From positions 1-52,682 of the forward strand of contig CAYZRX010000019.1 in the NCBI GenBank assembly GCA_964480945.1: a stretch of DNA of 52,682 bases, in the 5' to 3' direction. The DNA is from VGWB01 sp964480945. Its GTDB lineage: Bacteria; Bacteroidota; Ignavibacteria; UBA10030. Both the position numbers and the translations under genes were made by a program. Below the pieces are notes generated by a model that saw only the letters and a list, made by a program, of their open reading frames with translations, did not search any database and was not told the DNA's origin. This document shows, piece by piece, positions 24,212-32,077 of the stretch; position 1 is the stretch's first letter; the number at the start of each line of letters is the position of its first letter.

Positions 24212-25399
24212 TCATCGTTCCGAACGAGGCTGAAACTCCAACGGCAAATACTTCGCCAGTCCGTCCTTCGCCCAATCACCCGTAACCTTCACGGCGAGCT
24301 GATCAAGAACCTGACCTCGAGAATCAACCAGAACCGAGCCCTTCGGCAATTCAAGCGTAGAAACCTCAGGTCGCCATCCGCCCATTCCAGCAGCGTGGCC
24401 CGGCACAAATCCTACCTCGACCCGCGTTTGGTCGTTCATAACAACAAGGGGACCCTTGAACCGGATCAGCCATCGACCCGCCGTCGGCCCCTCTGCTATG
24501 TCTTTCCCCCTTGCCTTATAGAGCCACGTATTTCTCAGCATCTGTCTCGGTGTTGCACCGTTCATCATCTCAAATCCGTTTTCCTCCAACTCCCCGTTCG
24601 TGAGCGCGACGAGGAAATGACGGAGCGAGCCGGCATACGCACGCTCCCGTCCCTTTTCCCAGCCGGTCCGCTGGGCTTCGTTCGAAGCACGTAGTTCTTC
24701 ATATCTGACTTTCCAGACCGTCGAGACCCAATGCCCGTCAAATCTGAACGATCCAAGGCTAAGGTGCATGCGATACCCGAGGGCCAGGTTGTCGATGGTC
24801 AGCTCCTGCTCCGCCTCCGCCTGCAATTGAGTGGATGCATCGCCGTAGAAATGCAGAACTTCAGGATTCAGGATCCGGCACTCTGAGGCCTCGGGCGTTG
24901 AACCCAGGAGGAGCTTGGTGAATGCCTCCAGGCTCTTGTTCCAGGCCGGGGATCTTGGCGCAGTTACTTCGACAATCCCAAGGTCGAGATTCCTCGGTTT
25001 GAGGCGCAACTCCATTTCACAGTCGGAGCCGGCGAGCAGCTGAACCGAGGCCGTTGACATCGAATAACCGATGCAGGAGGCAGTCAGCTCATACGATCCC
25101 CGGGGGACCTCTCTTATCTCGAACCGTCCGTTCGTATCGGATGACGTACCCATCATCGAACCCGCGATGAACACGTTGGCATTGACGATGGGCGCGCTGG
25201 TCGAATCATCAATGACTCGTCCGTACACCCTCGCTTTCGATTTCTCCTGTGCGAACCCCGAAGCGCCGGCTGCCAATGCGCAAACCGTCAACGCCAGGAG
25301 CAGGCGAAATCGTGCCCCGACATTCTCATTGAGCCATCGAGGACGTAAACCTCCGCGACGTGCTCCCAATTGCATGATCTCCAACCCGTTGGAAGTCAC
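24212..25399 (-). CDS. CarboxypepD_reg-like domain protein with unassigned C-terminal region
   Basis: 395 residues. After a signal-like segment (about 30-50) comes a CarboxypepD_reg-like domain (about 55-135: VYGRVIDDSTSAPIVNANVF). The remaining 250 residues contain LTIDNLALGYRMHLSLGSF, RERAYAGSLRHFLVAL and an ELEENGFEMM stretch. I recall this combination in Bacteroidota carboxypeptidase-regulatory-like surface proteins, but it has no assigned function. The GTG start at 25399 has AGGG upstream; an ATG at 25375 is the alternative. Gaps of 6 and 4 bases to its neighbours indicate one operon. Confidence 0.75.
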   Translation of the reverse strand: MTSNGLEIMQLGARRGGLRPRWLNENVGARFRLLLALTVCALAAGASGFAQEKSKARVYGRVIDDSTSAPIVNANVFIAGSMMGTSSDTNGRFEIREVPRGSYELTASCIGYSMSTASVQLLAGSDCEMELRLKPRNLDLGIVEVTAPRSPAWNKSLEAFTKLLLGSTPEASECRILNPEVLHFYGDASTQLQAEAEQELTIDNLALGYRMHLSLGSFRFDGHWVSTVWKVRYEELRASNEAQRTGWEKGRERAYAGSLRHFLVALTNGELEENGFEMMNGATPRQMLRNTWLYKARGKDIAEGPTAGRWLIRFKGPLVVMNDQTRVEVGFVPGHAAGMGGWRPEVSTLELPKGSVLVDSRGQVLDQLAVKVTGDWAKDGLAKYLPLEFQPRSER

Positions 25400-25405
25400 T
25401 TGACC

Positions 25406-26146
25406 CTATTCTTGTTTCGTTTCGATCAGAATCACATACTTTCCCCTTCGAAGGGGCAGGCCCATCGGGAACGCGTCGATATCCCTTCCATACCCAACGT
25501 CGATTCCGCGAGGGTCGATGTTCCGTTCGGTTCCAAGGGCTTCCCAGACCAGTACTCGCCGAACAGAGAATGGGTCAATCTCCTCCAGAAAGATCGACTC
25601 CTTCCACTCTCCATTCACGTACAGCGTGAAATCGTCGCCGTTGGACTTCATTCGACTGGGCAGGGGCTTGACCTGAGCAGGCAGCAAATACTGCATTGCC
25701 TTCTCCATATCCTCCTCGCCTAAGCGTTCGAATTCGTCCCCGCTGAGCTGAAACAAAGCGTGTTCGATCTCCATCTTGCTGATCACGACTCGTTGGCGGC
25801 CAATCACCACAAATTCTTGAAGCTGGATGGGTTCCGGGACGAGAAATATCCGAACTCTCAGTTCCCCCGAGTCTTCGAGATAGAGCGGACGCGCCTCCTT
25901 GCGGTAGGCAACATGACTAAACACCAGAACGTAGCGTACGCCCGTCGGCAGCTCCAATCGAAACGATCCGGTGCTGTCCGTCGACGTTCCGATCTTCTCA
26001 CCGCGAACGATCACGTTGACGTGCGGAATCGGCCGGTCCGTTTCGCTGTCAATGACAACACCTTTAAGGATCGCCCGTTCCTGGGCGGTGGAAGCGAGAG
26101 CCGAGAAGAGGATCGCAAGGGACAGAATCGTGATTCGGCGTTTCAT
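25406..26146 (-). CDS. CarboxypepD_reg-like plus TonB-plug-like protein without barrel
   Basis: 246 residues. Signal peptide 1-22, CarboxypepD_reg-like domain 27-105, linker PEPIQLQEFVVIGRQ, then a piece (about 148-246) that reads like the second half of a SusC-type plug: FTLYVNGE, EEIDPFSVRRVLVWEA, and the closing GKYVILIETKQE (compare YVDG, IxPxDIExIEVLK and GVILITTKKG). The beta barrel that should follow is absent; the frame stops there. The ATG at 26146 is preferred to the longer frame because it starts the signal peptide. Probably periplasmic or surface. Function unknown. Confidence 0.75.
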   Translation of the reverse strand: MKRRITILSLAILFSALASTAQERAILKGVVIDSETDRPIPHVNVIVRGEKIGTSTDSTGSFRLELPTGVRYVLVFSHVAYRKEARPLYLEDSGELRVRIFLVPEPIQLQEFVVIGRQRVVISKMEIEHALFQLSGDEFERLGEEDMEKAMQYLLPAQVKPLPSRMKSNGDDFTLYVNGEWKESIFLEEIDPFSVRRVLVWEALGTERNIDPRGIDVGYGRDIDAFPMGLPLRRGKYVILIETKQE

Positions 26147-26205
26147 AGCTTTCCGTGTGCGATCATTCACGCCGCAGACGAAGTGCAGGGAGAAATGAGG
26201 ATCAC

Positions 26206-26697
26206 TCACTTCTCCTTCGTCACGATGCTCACGATGAAGCGTGTGCGAGCGAGCCCGGGAAGCGCCATCGGCGTAGGGCCTATCCGTTTATCCCACACCT
26301 GCACCTCTTGTACATCCTGAGGCCTCAGATTCTCCACCTGCTCCGGCTCCCACTGCGTGCTGTCCACGTAGAAAACGTACCGCTGTAAGCGAGTGTGCCA
26401 GGCGCCTTCTGCCCTGGGGAAAACCTCCGGGAGGAGGTAGTTCAAGACCCGCCAGAGCTGGGGATCCGGCACCTTCTGAATGTCAGCCGCTTTGATCGCA
26501 TAGTCGGCAAAACGCTCCGGCGTCTTCTTCTTCGGTGCCAGACCGTCGTTCCGGACGGCCGCCAGCTTCCCGGTGTTGGGGCCAAGCGTTGCGTCGGCCC
26601 CGGCACTGCGCACCTGTCCCGAAGCTGCAACGAACGAGAAGAGAGCGAGGATCGACACGAGAGCCAGAGTGAGAGAGTTTCGAATAGACTTGTTCAT
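26206..26697 (-). CDS. Secreted plug-like domain protein
   Basis: 163 residues. Signal peptide 1-28, a Lys/Pro-containing linker, then a domain from about residue 82 to the end that parallels the plug-like half of the 25406-26146 protein: LNYLLPEVFPR, YVFYVDSTQWEPEQV, LRPQDVQEVQVWDK, PTPMALPGL and FIVSIVTKEK. These are the strand pattern and closing motif of a TonB-receptor plug, but with no barrel and no CarboxypepD domain. It is the first of four small same-strand genes with related modules. Function unknown; the plug assignment rests on reading the motif by eye. Confidence 0.7.
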   Translation of the reverse strand: MNKSIRNSLTLALVSILALFSFVAASGQVRSAGADATLGPNTGKLAAVRNDGLAPKKKTPERFADYAIKAADIQKVPDPQLWRVLNYLLPEVFPRAEGAWHTRLQRYVFYVDSTQWEPEQVENLRPQDVQEVQVWDKRIGPTPMALPGLARTRFIVSIVTKEK

Positions 26698-26784
26698 AAT
26701 GCACCGTCCTTTCCAAAAACAGAGCAGCCCCCGCGCTGAAATAACGCAGAGGCCGCTTTTCTGTGGAATGCCCTCAGCGAGGGG

Positions 26785-28272
26785 TCAAAATCGATATGAG
26801 AGTGTCACGTTCAGTGTATTCAGTTTGACGGACTCGCTCGTTCTCGAAGGCGCCGGAAGCTGCGGTATGGAGAAACCCAGGTAGTAGTTGTCGCGGAATG
26901 TCTTCCACGTACCGTAGGCATACGAGGCGTTCAGGATGACGTTTTGATCCAGCGCGACACCCACGCCGGCAGTGTAATGCACCTGATCGTAGTCCTTCGG
27001 ATCGCCTTTGTACGGGGAGGGGCTGTAAGTGACCCCGCCCCTCAGCTGGACACCGTAGTTCCACAGGGTGACCTCTGCTCCGCCGCGAAGATTGGTTGTG
27101 GCCTGGAGAATGTCGCGAATGACACGATTCTCGCTCTGCAGATCGGGGTTGTTATTTGTGAATTCCATCTGGGTCCAGTCCGTGTACTCCGCATCTCCTG
27201 CGAGCAGCAGCCAATCTGTCACTTGGAAGGATCCGCCGCCACTGAGCACGATCGGCGTCCGGACGTTGTACTTGGTCGTGCCGGGATTACTGATGGTGTA
27301 GTTATCCCCATTGTCGAAATAGCTCGTGCCGACATCGGAAAAGTTCTCCGAGATCTCATAGTACGTCGGCGTCTTGACCGTGAAGCCGACCTTGTAGCGA
27401 CCCTGCTTCCTGTACATCAACCCGAAGAGGAGATTGTAGCCGGTGATATCGCTGCTGATCGTGCTTTCGTAGATAAAATGATCGAAGTCGAACGGTGGAC
27501 CATAGTGGTAGACATTTCTCGCGTCGCTCTCGGTAAAAAGCCTGTCGTACGAATAGGAACCTGAGACCAGGCTGAAGGTGACTCCAAGCGAGAGGTCCTT
27601 CGCAATGTCGACGGCTCCGCCGAGCGACCAGCTGTTCAGTCCTCCTCCCTCGCGAATATCACCAGCCTGTCCCACACTGTCCGTGACGTTCGGATAAAGC
27701 CTCCCGTTGATCGTGTCCGCAAGAAAGATCTGGTAGGGAATATTATAGTCGAGAAGATTCGTCACATCGCTGCTCGACATGCCGTTCAGGTTGACGTTCG
27801 GCGTGAGCGACTCGACGAGCGAGCTGTAGGGATTGAAGCCGCTGAAGACAGCAGAGGTCGTGTAGTTGGCGATCCGGGCAAAGCCGAATGCGAAGCTCAA
27901 GCTGCCGCGGGACGTCGGAACGGGGTAGATAAGTCCGAGGTTGTTCAGGTTCGTGACGCTGCTGTTCGAGTTCGTGCTCTGGCCGAAGAAGGCCACATTG
28001 TTGTTAAAGGAAGAGTTCGACAGACCCACGGAGAACTCGAAGTTCCGGAGGGAAGCAAGACCGGCCGGATTCGTAAAGAGCGCCGAAAAGTCGTCGGCGA
28101 GCCCCACCGAAGTGTTTCCCATGCCGGCAGCGCGCGCGCCGACAGGAAGATTGAACGTCGAAAACCTTAGCGCATCTTCCGCATACTGCGCTCGTGCGCT
28201 GGAGGCTGCAAGAAAAGCAACAGCACTGAGAGCTGCGACTCGGACGAAGAAGTTCCTGCTGTGCGTCACCAT
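26785..28272 (-). CDS. OmpP1/FadL-family outer-membrane protein
   Basis: 495 residues. Signal peptide to about residue 28 (SARAQ), then the family opening GARAAGMGNTSVGLADDFSALFTNPAGLA and a long series of barrel strands ending in TLNVTLSYRF, whose final Phe is the usual outer-membrane insertion signal. FadL-type channels take up fatty acids and other hydrophobic compounds; related Bacteroidota proteins (PorV type) act in secretion and surface attachment. It lies between a lipoprotein and the plug-module genes on the same strand, so a shared envelope role is plausible. Confidence 0.85.
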   Translation of the reverse strand: MVTHSRNFFVRVAALSAVAFLAASSARAQYAEDALRFSTFNLPVGARAAGMGNTSVGLADDFSALFTNPAGLASLRNFEFSVGLSNSSFNNNVAFFGQSTNSNSSVTNLNNLGLIYPVPTSRGSLSFAFGFARIANYTTSAVFSGFNPYSSLVESLTPNVNLNGMSSSDVTNLLDYNIPYQIFLADTINGRLYPNVTDSVGQAGDIREGGGLNSWSLGGAVDIAKDLSLGVTFSLVSGSYSYDRLFTESDARNVYHYGPPFDFDHFIYESTISSDITGYNLLFGLMYRKQGRYKVGFTVKTPTYYEISENFSDVGTSYFDNGDNYTISNPGTTKYNVRTPIVLSGGGSFQVTDWLLLAGDAEYTDWTQMEFTNNNPDLQSENRVIRDILQATTNLRGGAEVTLWNYGVQLRGGVTYSPSPYKGDPKDYDQVHYTAGVGVALDQNVILNASYAYGTWKTFRDNYYLGFSIPQLPAPSRTSESVKLNTLNVTLSYRF

Positions 28273-28303
28273 GGCTGATTCTTTCCTCTAGGTCTTGGGC
28301 CGA

Positions 28304-29269
28304 TTAGCGATGACCGCTCCGCGAACCACCGCTGCTCCTTGAGCCGCCTGAACTTCCTCCCGAGCTCGGAGCCGATGAAGGCGCAGACGAGCGTGCAGGA
28401 GAGGGGCTGTAGGAGGGGGTGTAGCCTCGGGCCGGCGGCGTGTACCCGCGATAGGCAGGTGCACTGCTGCGATACGAGCCGGCAGACGGCGCTTCATAGT
28501 ACGACCGGCTGCGCCCGCCACTCCGGCGACTACCGCCAGTAGCGCCACCGCGGCTGGAACCGCGTGATGGAGCGGAACGAACGCTGGGAGCGCTTGATCG
28601 ACCCTGTGGAGCGGCTTGTGTTGACCTTCTACTCGATCGCGGAACGTACCCCCTCGCTGGCGCCCTGCCTGGCGCTGACTCCGTCTTCCTTGAAGGAGCC
28701 ACGGAACTGCTGCCCGGCCGTCGACTTGCCGGCGGAGCGTTGATCGATCCACTGGGAGTACCACTGGTTCCGTAGTATCCACCCACCCTGTTCATACCGG
28801 ACCGGCGATACCCAGACTCCCGAGTCTGGTTGTTGCGAGTGTTTCCAGCGTACACCACGAAGGGATAGCCGTTGTAATAAGAGTACGGGTAGCCGTTGTA
28901 TGGATAACCATAATAGCCGTAATAGGGATTACTATAGTACCCGCCGTAGTAAGAATACCCGAATGGCGATCCCCACATCAGTCCTGCATAATACGGATTC
29001 CACCAATAGTACGAGGGGTAGTAAAAGTCAAACCCTATCCCATAGTGCGGCTGCCAGGCGTAGTCGTCGTTGTAGACATAGTCGCTGTAGTCCTGCTCCG
29101 CCTGCGCAAGTGTATCACCCTCGTCATATGTGCGGGGTGGTTCATACGCTGCGCTCGTGGATCCTTCGTCACCTTCCCGCGTGACAAGCTCCGTGTAGCA
29201 GCCGGAGACGAAGAGAGTGAGGGCAAAAGCGGAGATCATGAGGCTCAAAAGCTTTATTGGAGATTTCAT
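28304..29269 (-). CDS. Lipoprotein with Tyr-rich and Ser/Arg/Gly-rich low-complexity regions
   Basis: 321 residues from the ATG at 29269, which has GGAAGGG before it. A lipobox (LFVSGC, Cys24) marks a lipoprotein. Residues about 75-155 are dominated by Tyr, Gly, Pro, Asn and Trp in short repeats such as NPYYGYYGYPYNGYPYSYYN. The rest to the C-terminus is Ser/Arg/Gly/Pro-rich and positively charged, ending SGGSRSGHR. There is no catalytic motif. The composition suggests a flexible, adhesive or polyanion-binding envelope protein. No family function is known to me. Confidence 0.75.
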   Translation of the reverse strand: MKSPIKLLSLMISAFALTLFVSGCYTELVTREGDEGSTSAAYEPPRTYDEGDTLAQAEQDYSDYVYNDDYAWQPHYGIGFDFYYPSYYWWNPYYAGLMWGSPFGYSYYGGYYSNPYYGYYGYPYNGYPYSYYNGYPFVVYAGNTRNNQTRESGYRRSGMNRVGGYYGTSGTPSGSINAPPASRRPGSSSVAPSRKTESAPGRAPARGYVPRSSRRSTQAAPQGRSSAPSVRSAPSRGSSRGGATGGSRRSGGRSRSYYEAPSAGSYRSSAPAYRGYTPPARGYTPSYSPSPARSSAPSSAPSSGGSSGGSRSSGGSRSGHR

Positions 29270-29333
29270 GATGTCACCCTTCCTTATGGACATTCCACAC
29301 AATCTAGAACAATTCTAGTGCCACCGCGGTTCA

Positions 29334-29370
29334 GAAAAAAGCCCCGATTAGACGCCATAATCGGGGCTTC
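29334..29370 (-). terminator. Rho-independent terminator of the 29444-30214 gene
   Basis: A perfect 12-bp stem (AAGCCCCGATTA with TAATCGGGGCTT) and a 7-base loop, followed on the minus strand by six T. It lies about 75 bases past the stop of the YjbH-like gene and 65 before the lipoprotein start, so those two genes are separate units. Confidence 0.93.
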
Positions 29371-29443
29371 TCTCGTCAATGCACCAACCCCCTATCCTTT
29401 TTTGTCGACAATCAAGAACTCCTGGTGTACACAGGAGAGCACA

Positions 29444-30214
29444 TCAAAAAGATCCCACATATTCGATCTGAATAGTTCGATTGGGGGCGTTGATGTTCGG
29501 CTGATTCTTGAAGATGTCCTTGACATTGACCCCGACCACCAAGCCTTTTCCCCAGGACCACCGCACGCCGGCGTTCAGGTAGCCTTTTCCTCGCCCGGTC
29601 GCGCTCGCACTGTTGTCATTGATGGCAAAGTCGTATTCGGCGAGGAGCGAGATGTCCTTCCCCAGTGATTTCTCCGCTCCGACGAACGCGTTCAAGTCCT
29701 TGTCCCCATCGTCCCGCTCCGTCGAGAGGTTGACCCCAGCGTGGAGACTGAGGTTGCCCGCAAAGGCATAGTTCTGGCTCGCGACGGCAAAGAAGCCGGG
29801 GGATTTGATCGTGTAGCGTTTGAGATTCTCGAGATACGGTTCTTTCCCCTGGGAGTCGAATCCAAGCGCGATGGCCGGCGAATACGAAGTCTCGTCGAGG
29901 ATACGCAGCTTGACGTTGACGCCGGGGGCCGGGTTCATCTGCGGCTTGCGAGAACCGAGGACATCCGTGCCGCCGTACGAGATTCCGAAGCTGAATTGAT
30001 CCAGCAGACCGACTGCGACGCCGAAGAGCACCCCGCCTTGCTGGTAGAAGTTTGCGCTGATGCAGTAATTCCCGCGGTGGAGCATGCCGGCCGTCGGCTT
30101 GTCGATCAACATCGTCGGCTCGATGGTCGCACCTTCACCGGCGTTGCTTTGGCCGAACGCGGCGGAGCTCATCGCGAACAAAAGGGCGAGGGTCATGATT
30201 CGTGCTTGTTTCAC
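29444..30214 (-). CDS. YjbH-like predicted outer-membrane protein
   Basis: 256 residues with a signal peptide (1-21, ending AAFGQ). It has many short aromatic-ended strands (GVLFGVAVGLLDQFSFGISYGG, SPAIALGFDSQGKEPY) and a C-terminal IEYVGSF ending in Phe, fitting a small barrel. The pattern PAIALGFDSQG, then Y-x-x-KSPGF, is shared with proteins annotated as YjbH-domain in FCB genomes. GTG start with a strong GGAAGGAGATACC before it. YjbH relatives work in exopolysaccharide export, but there is no polysaccharide locus here. Confidence 0.7.
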   Translation of the reverse strand: MKQARIMTLALLFAMSSAAFGQSNAGEGATIEPTMLIDKPTAGMLHRGNYCISANFYQQGGVLFGVAVGLLDQFSFGISYGGTDVLGSRKPQMNPAPGVNVKLRILDETSYSPAIALGFDSQGKEPYLENLKRYTIKSPGFFAVASQNYAFAGNLSLHAGVNLSTERDDGDKDLNAFVGAEKSLGKDISLLAEYDFAINDNSASATGRGKGYLNAGVRWSWGKGLVVGVNVKDIFKNQPNINAPNRTIQIEYVGSF

Positions 30215-30242
30215 TGGTATCTCCTTCCGGAATCGAACAATA

Positions 30243-30270
30243 GTCAGGCTGAGCGAAGTCGAAGCCTGCT
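30243..30270. repeat. Short inverted repeat of extragenic type
   Basis: CAGGCT at 30245-30250 pairs with AGCCTG at 30263-30268 around GAGCGAAGTCGA. I recall this GCTGAGCGAAGTCGAAGCC phrase as a dispersed extragenic repeat in many environmental bacterial assemblies; a genome search would be needed to confirm it. It lies just upstream of the YjbH-like gene's ribosome-binding site. Confidence 0.4.
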
Positions 30271-30315
30271 CTGAGCGAAAAATGTCTCTTTTCTAGAAGA
30301 TTCTCGAGATAAGTT

Positions 30316-31773
30316 CTAACCTTTACGCCACACCGTTCCATCTTTCTTGTCTTCAAGGACGATCCCGATCTTCTTGAGCCCGTCGCGGATCTTGTCGGAC
30401 AATCCCCAGAGCTTCTGGGTCCGGACCTCCGAGCGCAAGTCCACGAGGAGTTGAACGAGATCCGATTCGAGCTTCACGTCGGTCGAGAGAGCCGGACCGG
30501 ACGCCTCGGGAATAATGCCCAGGATCGACCCTCCAAACTCTCTGAACAGCTCCTCGATTTTCTGAAGAGACGAGCAGGTGAATTTCGTTTCGAGACTGAG
30601 CAGAGCATTCACTTCCCTCGAGAGATCGAACAAAACGGCGATCGCTTGCGGAGAATTGAAGTCATCGTCCATCGCCGCGAGGAAACGCGAGCGGTACGAG
30701 TCGAGATCGATCACTGCCGGTGCCGTGCGCGATTCGGATGCGGCCTTCGCGATCTCCACCCTCAGGTTGCGGAGCGTGTTCAGCAGTTTCTCCTGGCCGG
30801 CTTTGGCCCCCTGCACGGCTTCGTCGCTGAAATCGAGCGTGCTGCGGTAGTGACTTTGAAGGATGAAGAACCGCACGACGATCGGATCGTACTTCGTGAA
30901 GGCGTCCTTGAGCGTGACGAAATTGCCGAGCGACTTGCTCATTTTCTGGCCGTTCACCGTCACCATGTTGTTGTGCATCCAGTAGCGGACGAACGGCTTC
31001 CGCGTCGCGCTCTCACTCTGTGCGATCTCGCACTCGTGATGCGGGAACTGGTTGTCGAGGCCCCCGCCGTGGATGTCGAAGCTCTCACCCAGGTACTTCA
31101 TCGACATCGCCGAGCATTCGACGTGCCATCCGGGGAAACCCTCCCCCCACGGACTCGGCCAGCGCATGATATGTCCCGGCTCCGCCTTCTTCCACAGGGC
31201 GAAGTCTGCAGGATGGCGCTTCTCCGGGTTCACCTCGACCCGGGCGCCCGCTTCCAGCTCGTCCACCGTGCGTCCAGAGAGCTTTCCGTAGCCGGAGAAC
31301 TTCCTCACATCGAAGTAGACCGATCCGTTGACCTCATAGGCAAAGCCTCCCGCGATGAGCTTTTTGACGATCTCGATCTGCTCGATGATGTGGCCGGTGG
31401 CCCGCGGCGAGATGTCGGGCCGCAGGATCCCCAGCGCGTCCATATCCTCGAAGTAACTCCTCGTGTACATCTCCGCGATCTGCATCGGATGCACGCGATC
31501 GGCCTTCGATCGCTTCTCGATCTTGTCCTCCCCCTCATCCGCGTCGTCCGTCAGGTGACCGACATCGGTGATATTCTGGACGTACAGGACCTTGTAGCCG
31601 AGGTGGCGGAGATACCGAATAATGACGTCGAAGGAGACGTAGCTCTTCCCATGCCCGATGTGGGAGTGGCTGTACACCGTCGGACCGCAGACATAGATGC
31701 CGACGTGTCCCTCCTCGAGCGGTTTGAATTCTTCCTTCTGACGAGCCAGCGTATTGTAGATTTGAAGATGCAT
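30316..31773 (-). CDS. cysS: Cysteine--tRNA ligase
   Basis: Charges tRNA-Cys. 485 residues, class I. It shows CGPTVYSHSHIGHGKSY (zinc Cys and HIGH motif), the zinc-ligand region GWHVECSAMS with HHECEIAQ, and KMSKSLG. It starts at 31773. The roughly 265 bases upstream to the DUF3800 stop contain no gene but include a structured element at 31987-32077 that could act as its leader if transcribed on this strand; no T-box consensus is recognised. Confidence 0.97.
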   Translation of the reverse strand: MHLQIYNTLARQKEEFKPLEEGHVGIYVCGPTVYSHSHIGHGKSYVSFDVIIRYLRHLGYKVLYVQNITDVGHLTDDADEGEDKIEKRSKADRVHPMQIAEMYTRSYFEDMDALGILRPDISPRATGHIIEQIEIVKKLIAGGFAYEVNGSVYFDVRKFSGYGKLSGRTVDELEAGARVEVNPEKRHPADFALWKKAEPGHIMRWPSPWGEGFPGWHVECSAMSMKYLGESFDIHGGGLDNQFPHHECEIAQSESATRKPFVRYWMHNNMVTVNGQKMSKSLGNFVTLKDAFTKYDPIVVRFFILQSHYRSTLDFSDEAVQGAKAGQEKLLNTLRNLRVEIAKAASESRTAPAVIDLDSYRSRFLAAMDDDFNSPQAIAVLFDLSREVNALLSLETKFTCSSLQKIEELFREFGGSILGIIPEASGPALSTDVKLESDLVQLLVDLRSEVRTQKLWGLSDKIRDGLKKIGIVLEDKKDGTVWRKG

Positions 31774-31946
31774 TCTTCGGAATGTCCTATCTTCTCATTT
31801 TCTTCAGCTTTGTAGTTTTTTCAAAGAAGACAACTGACATTGCAGTAAGCCTGTGGTATGAAACCTTTGCCGAGATTCAGTCGTTTCATAAGGTAGAACT
31901 GATTGTGCAAATCCGTGAGAACGTTGATCTCCCCCAGACTTCATTC

Positions 31947-31975
31947 TTGACATTGACGGAAAGATTTACAACTAT
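31947..31975 (+). promoter_or_regulatory. Weak sigma70-like promoter before the structured element
   Basis: TTGACA at 31947-31952, a 17-base spacer, then AACTAT at 31970-31975. The -35 box is perfect; the -10 keeps the key A and final T only. It would start a transcript about 5-10 bases before the three-way junction at 31987. Assigned on pattern alone. Confidence 0.3.
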
Positions 31976-31986
31976 GTGAACGGATT

Positions 31987-32077
31987 TGTCCAGTGCCTCA
32001 TTGAGGCTCGATAGTCCCTTTCGAGGGACGCTGGACATCATCACGAAGAGCCTGTCTGCGAAAGCAGATGGGCTCTT
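31987..32077 (+). ncRNA. Candidate structured RNA: three-way junction plus long GAAA-capped hairpin
   Basis: TGTCCAG (31987-31993) pairs with CTGGACA (32031-32037). Inside are GCCTC-ATT-GAGGC (31995-32007) and GTCCCT-TTCG-AGGGAC (32014-32029), giving a three-way junction with no mispairs. Eight bases on, a 14-bp stem (32046-32059 with 32064-32077, two G-U pairs) is closed by GAAA and followed by TTTCATTCTT, a weak terminator-like tail on the plus strand. The plus strand is favoured for this tail and for the TTGACA upstream. The stems also form on the minus strand, where the element would lie between the DUF3800 stop and cysS. The last hairpin overlaps the DUF3800 3' end. No known RNA family was recognised. 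Confidence 0.5.

Noticed and set aside
31987..32037. tRNA, hammerhead ribozyme or known riboswitch at the three-way junction
   Set aside because: No cloverleaf with a 7-base T loop, no CUGAUGA plus GAAA hammerhead core in the right places, and junction bases do not match purine or TPP classes.
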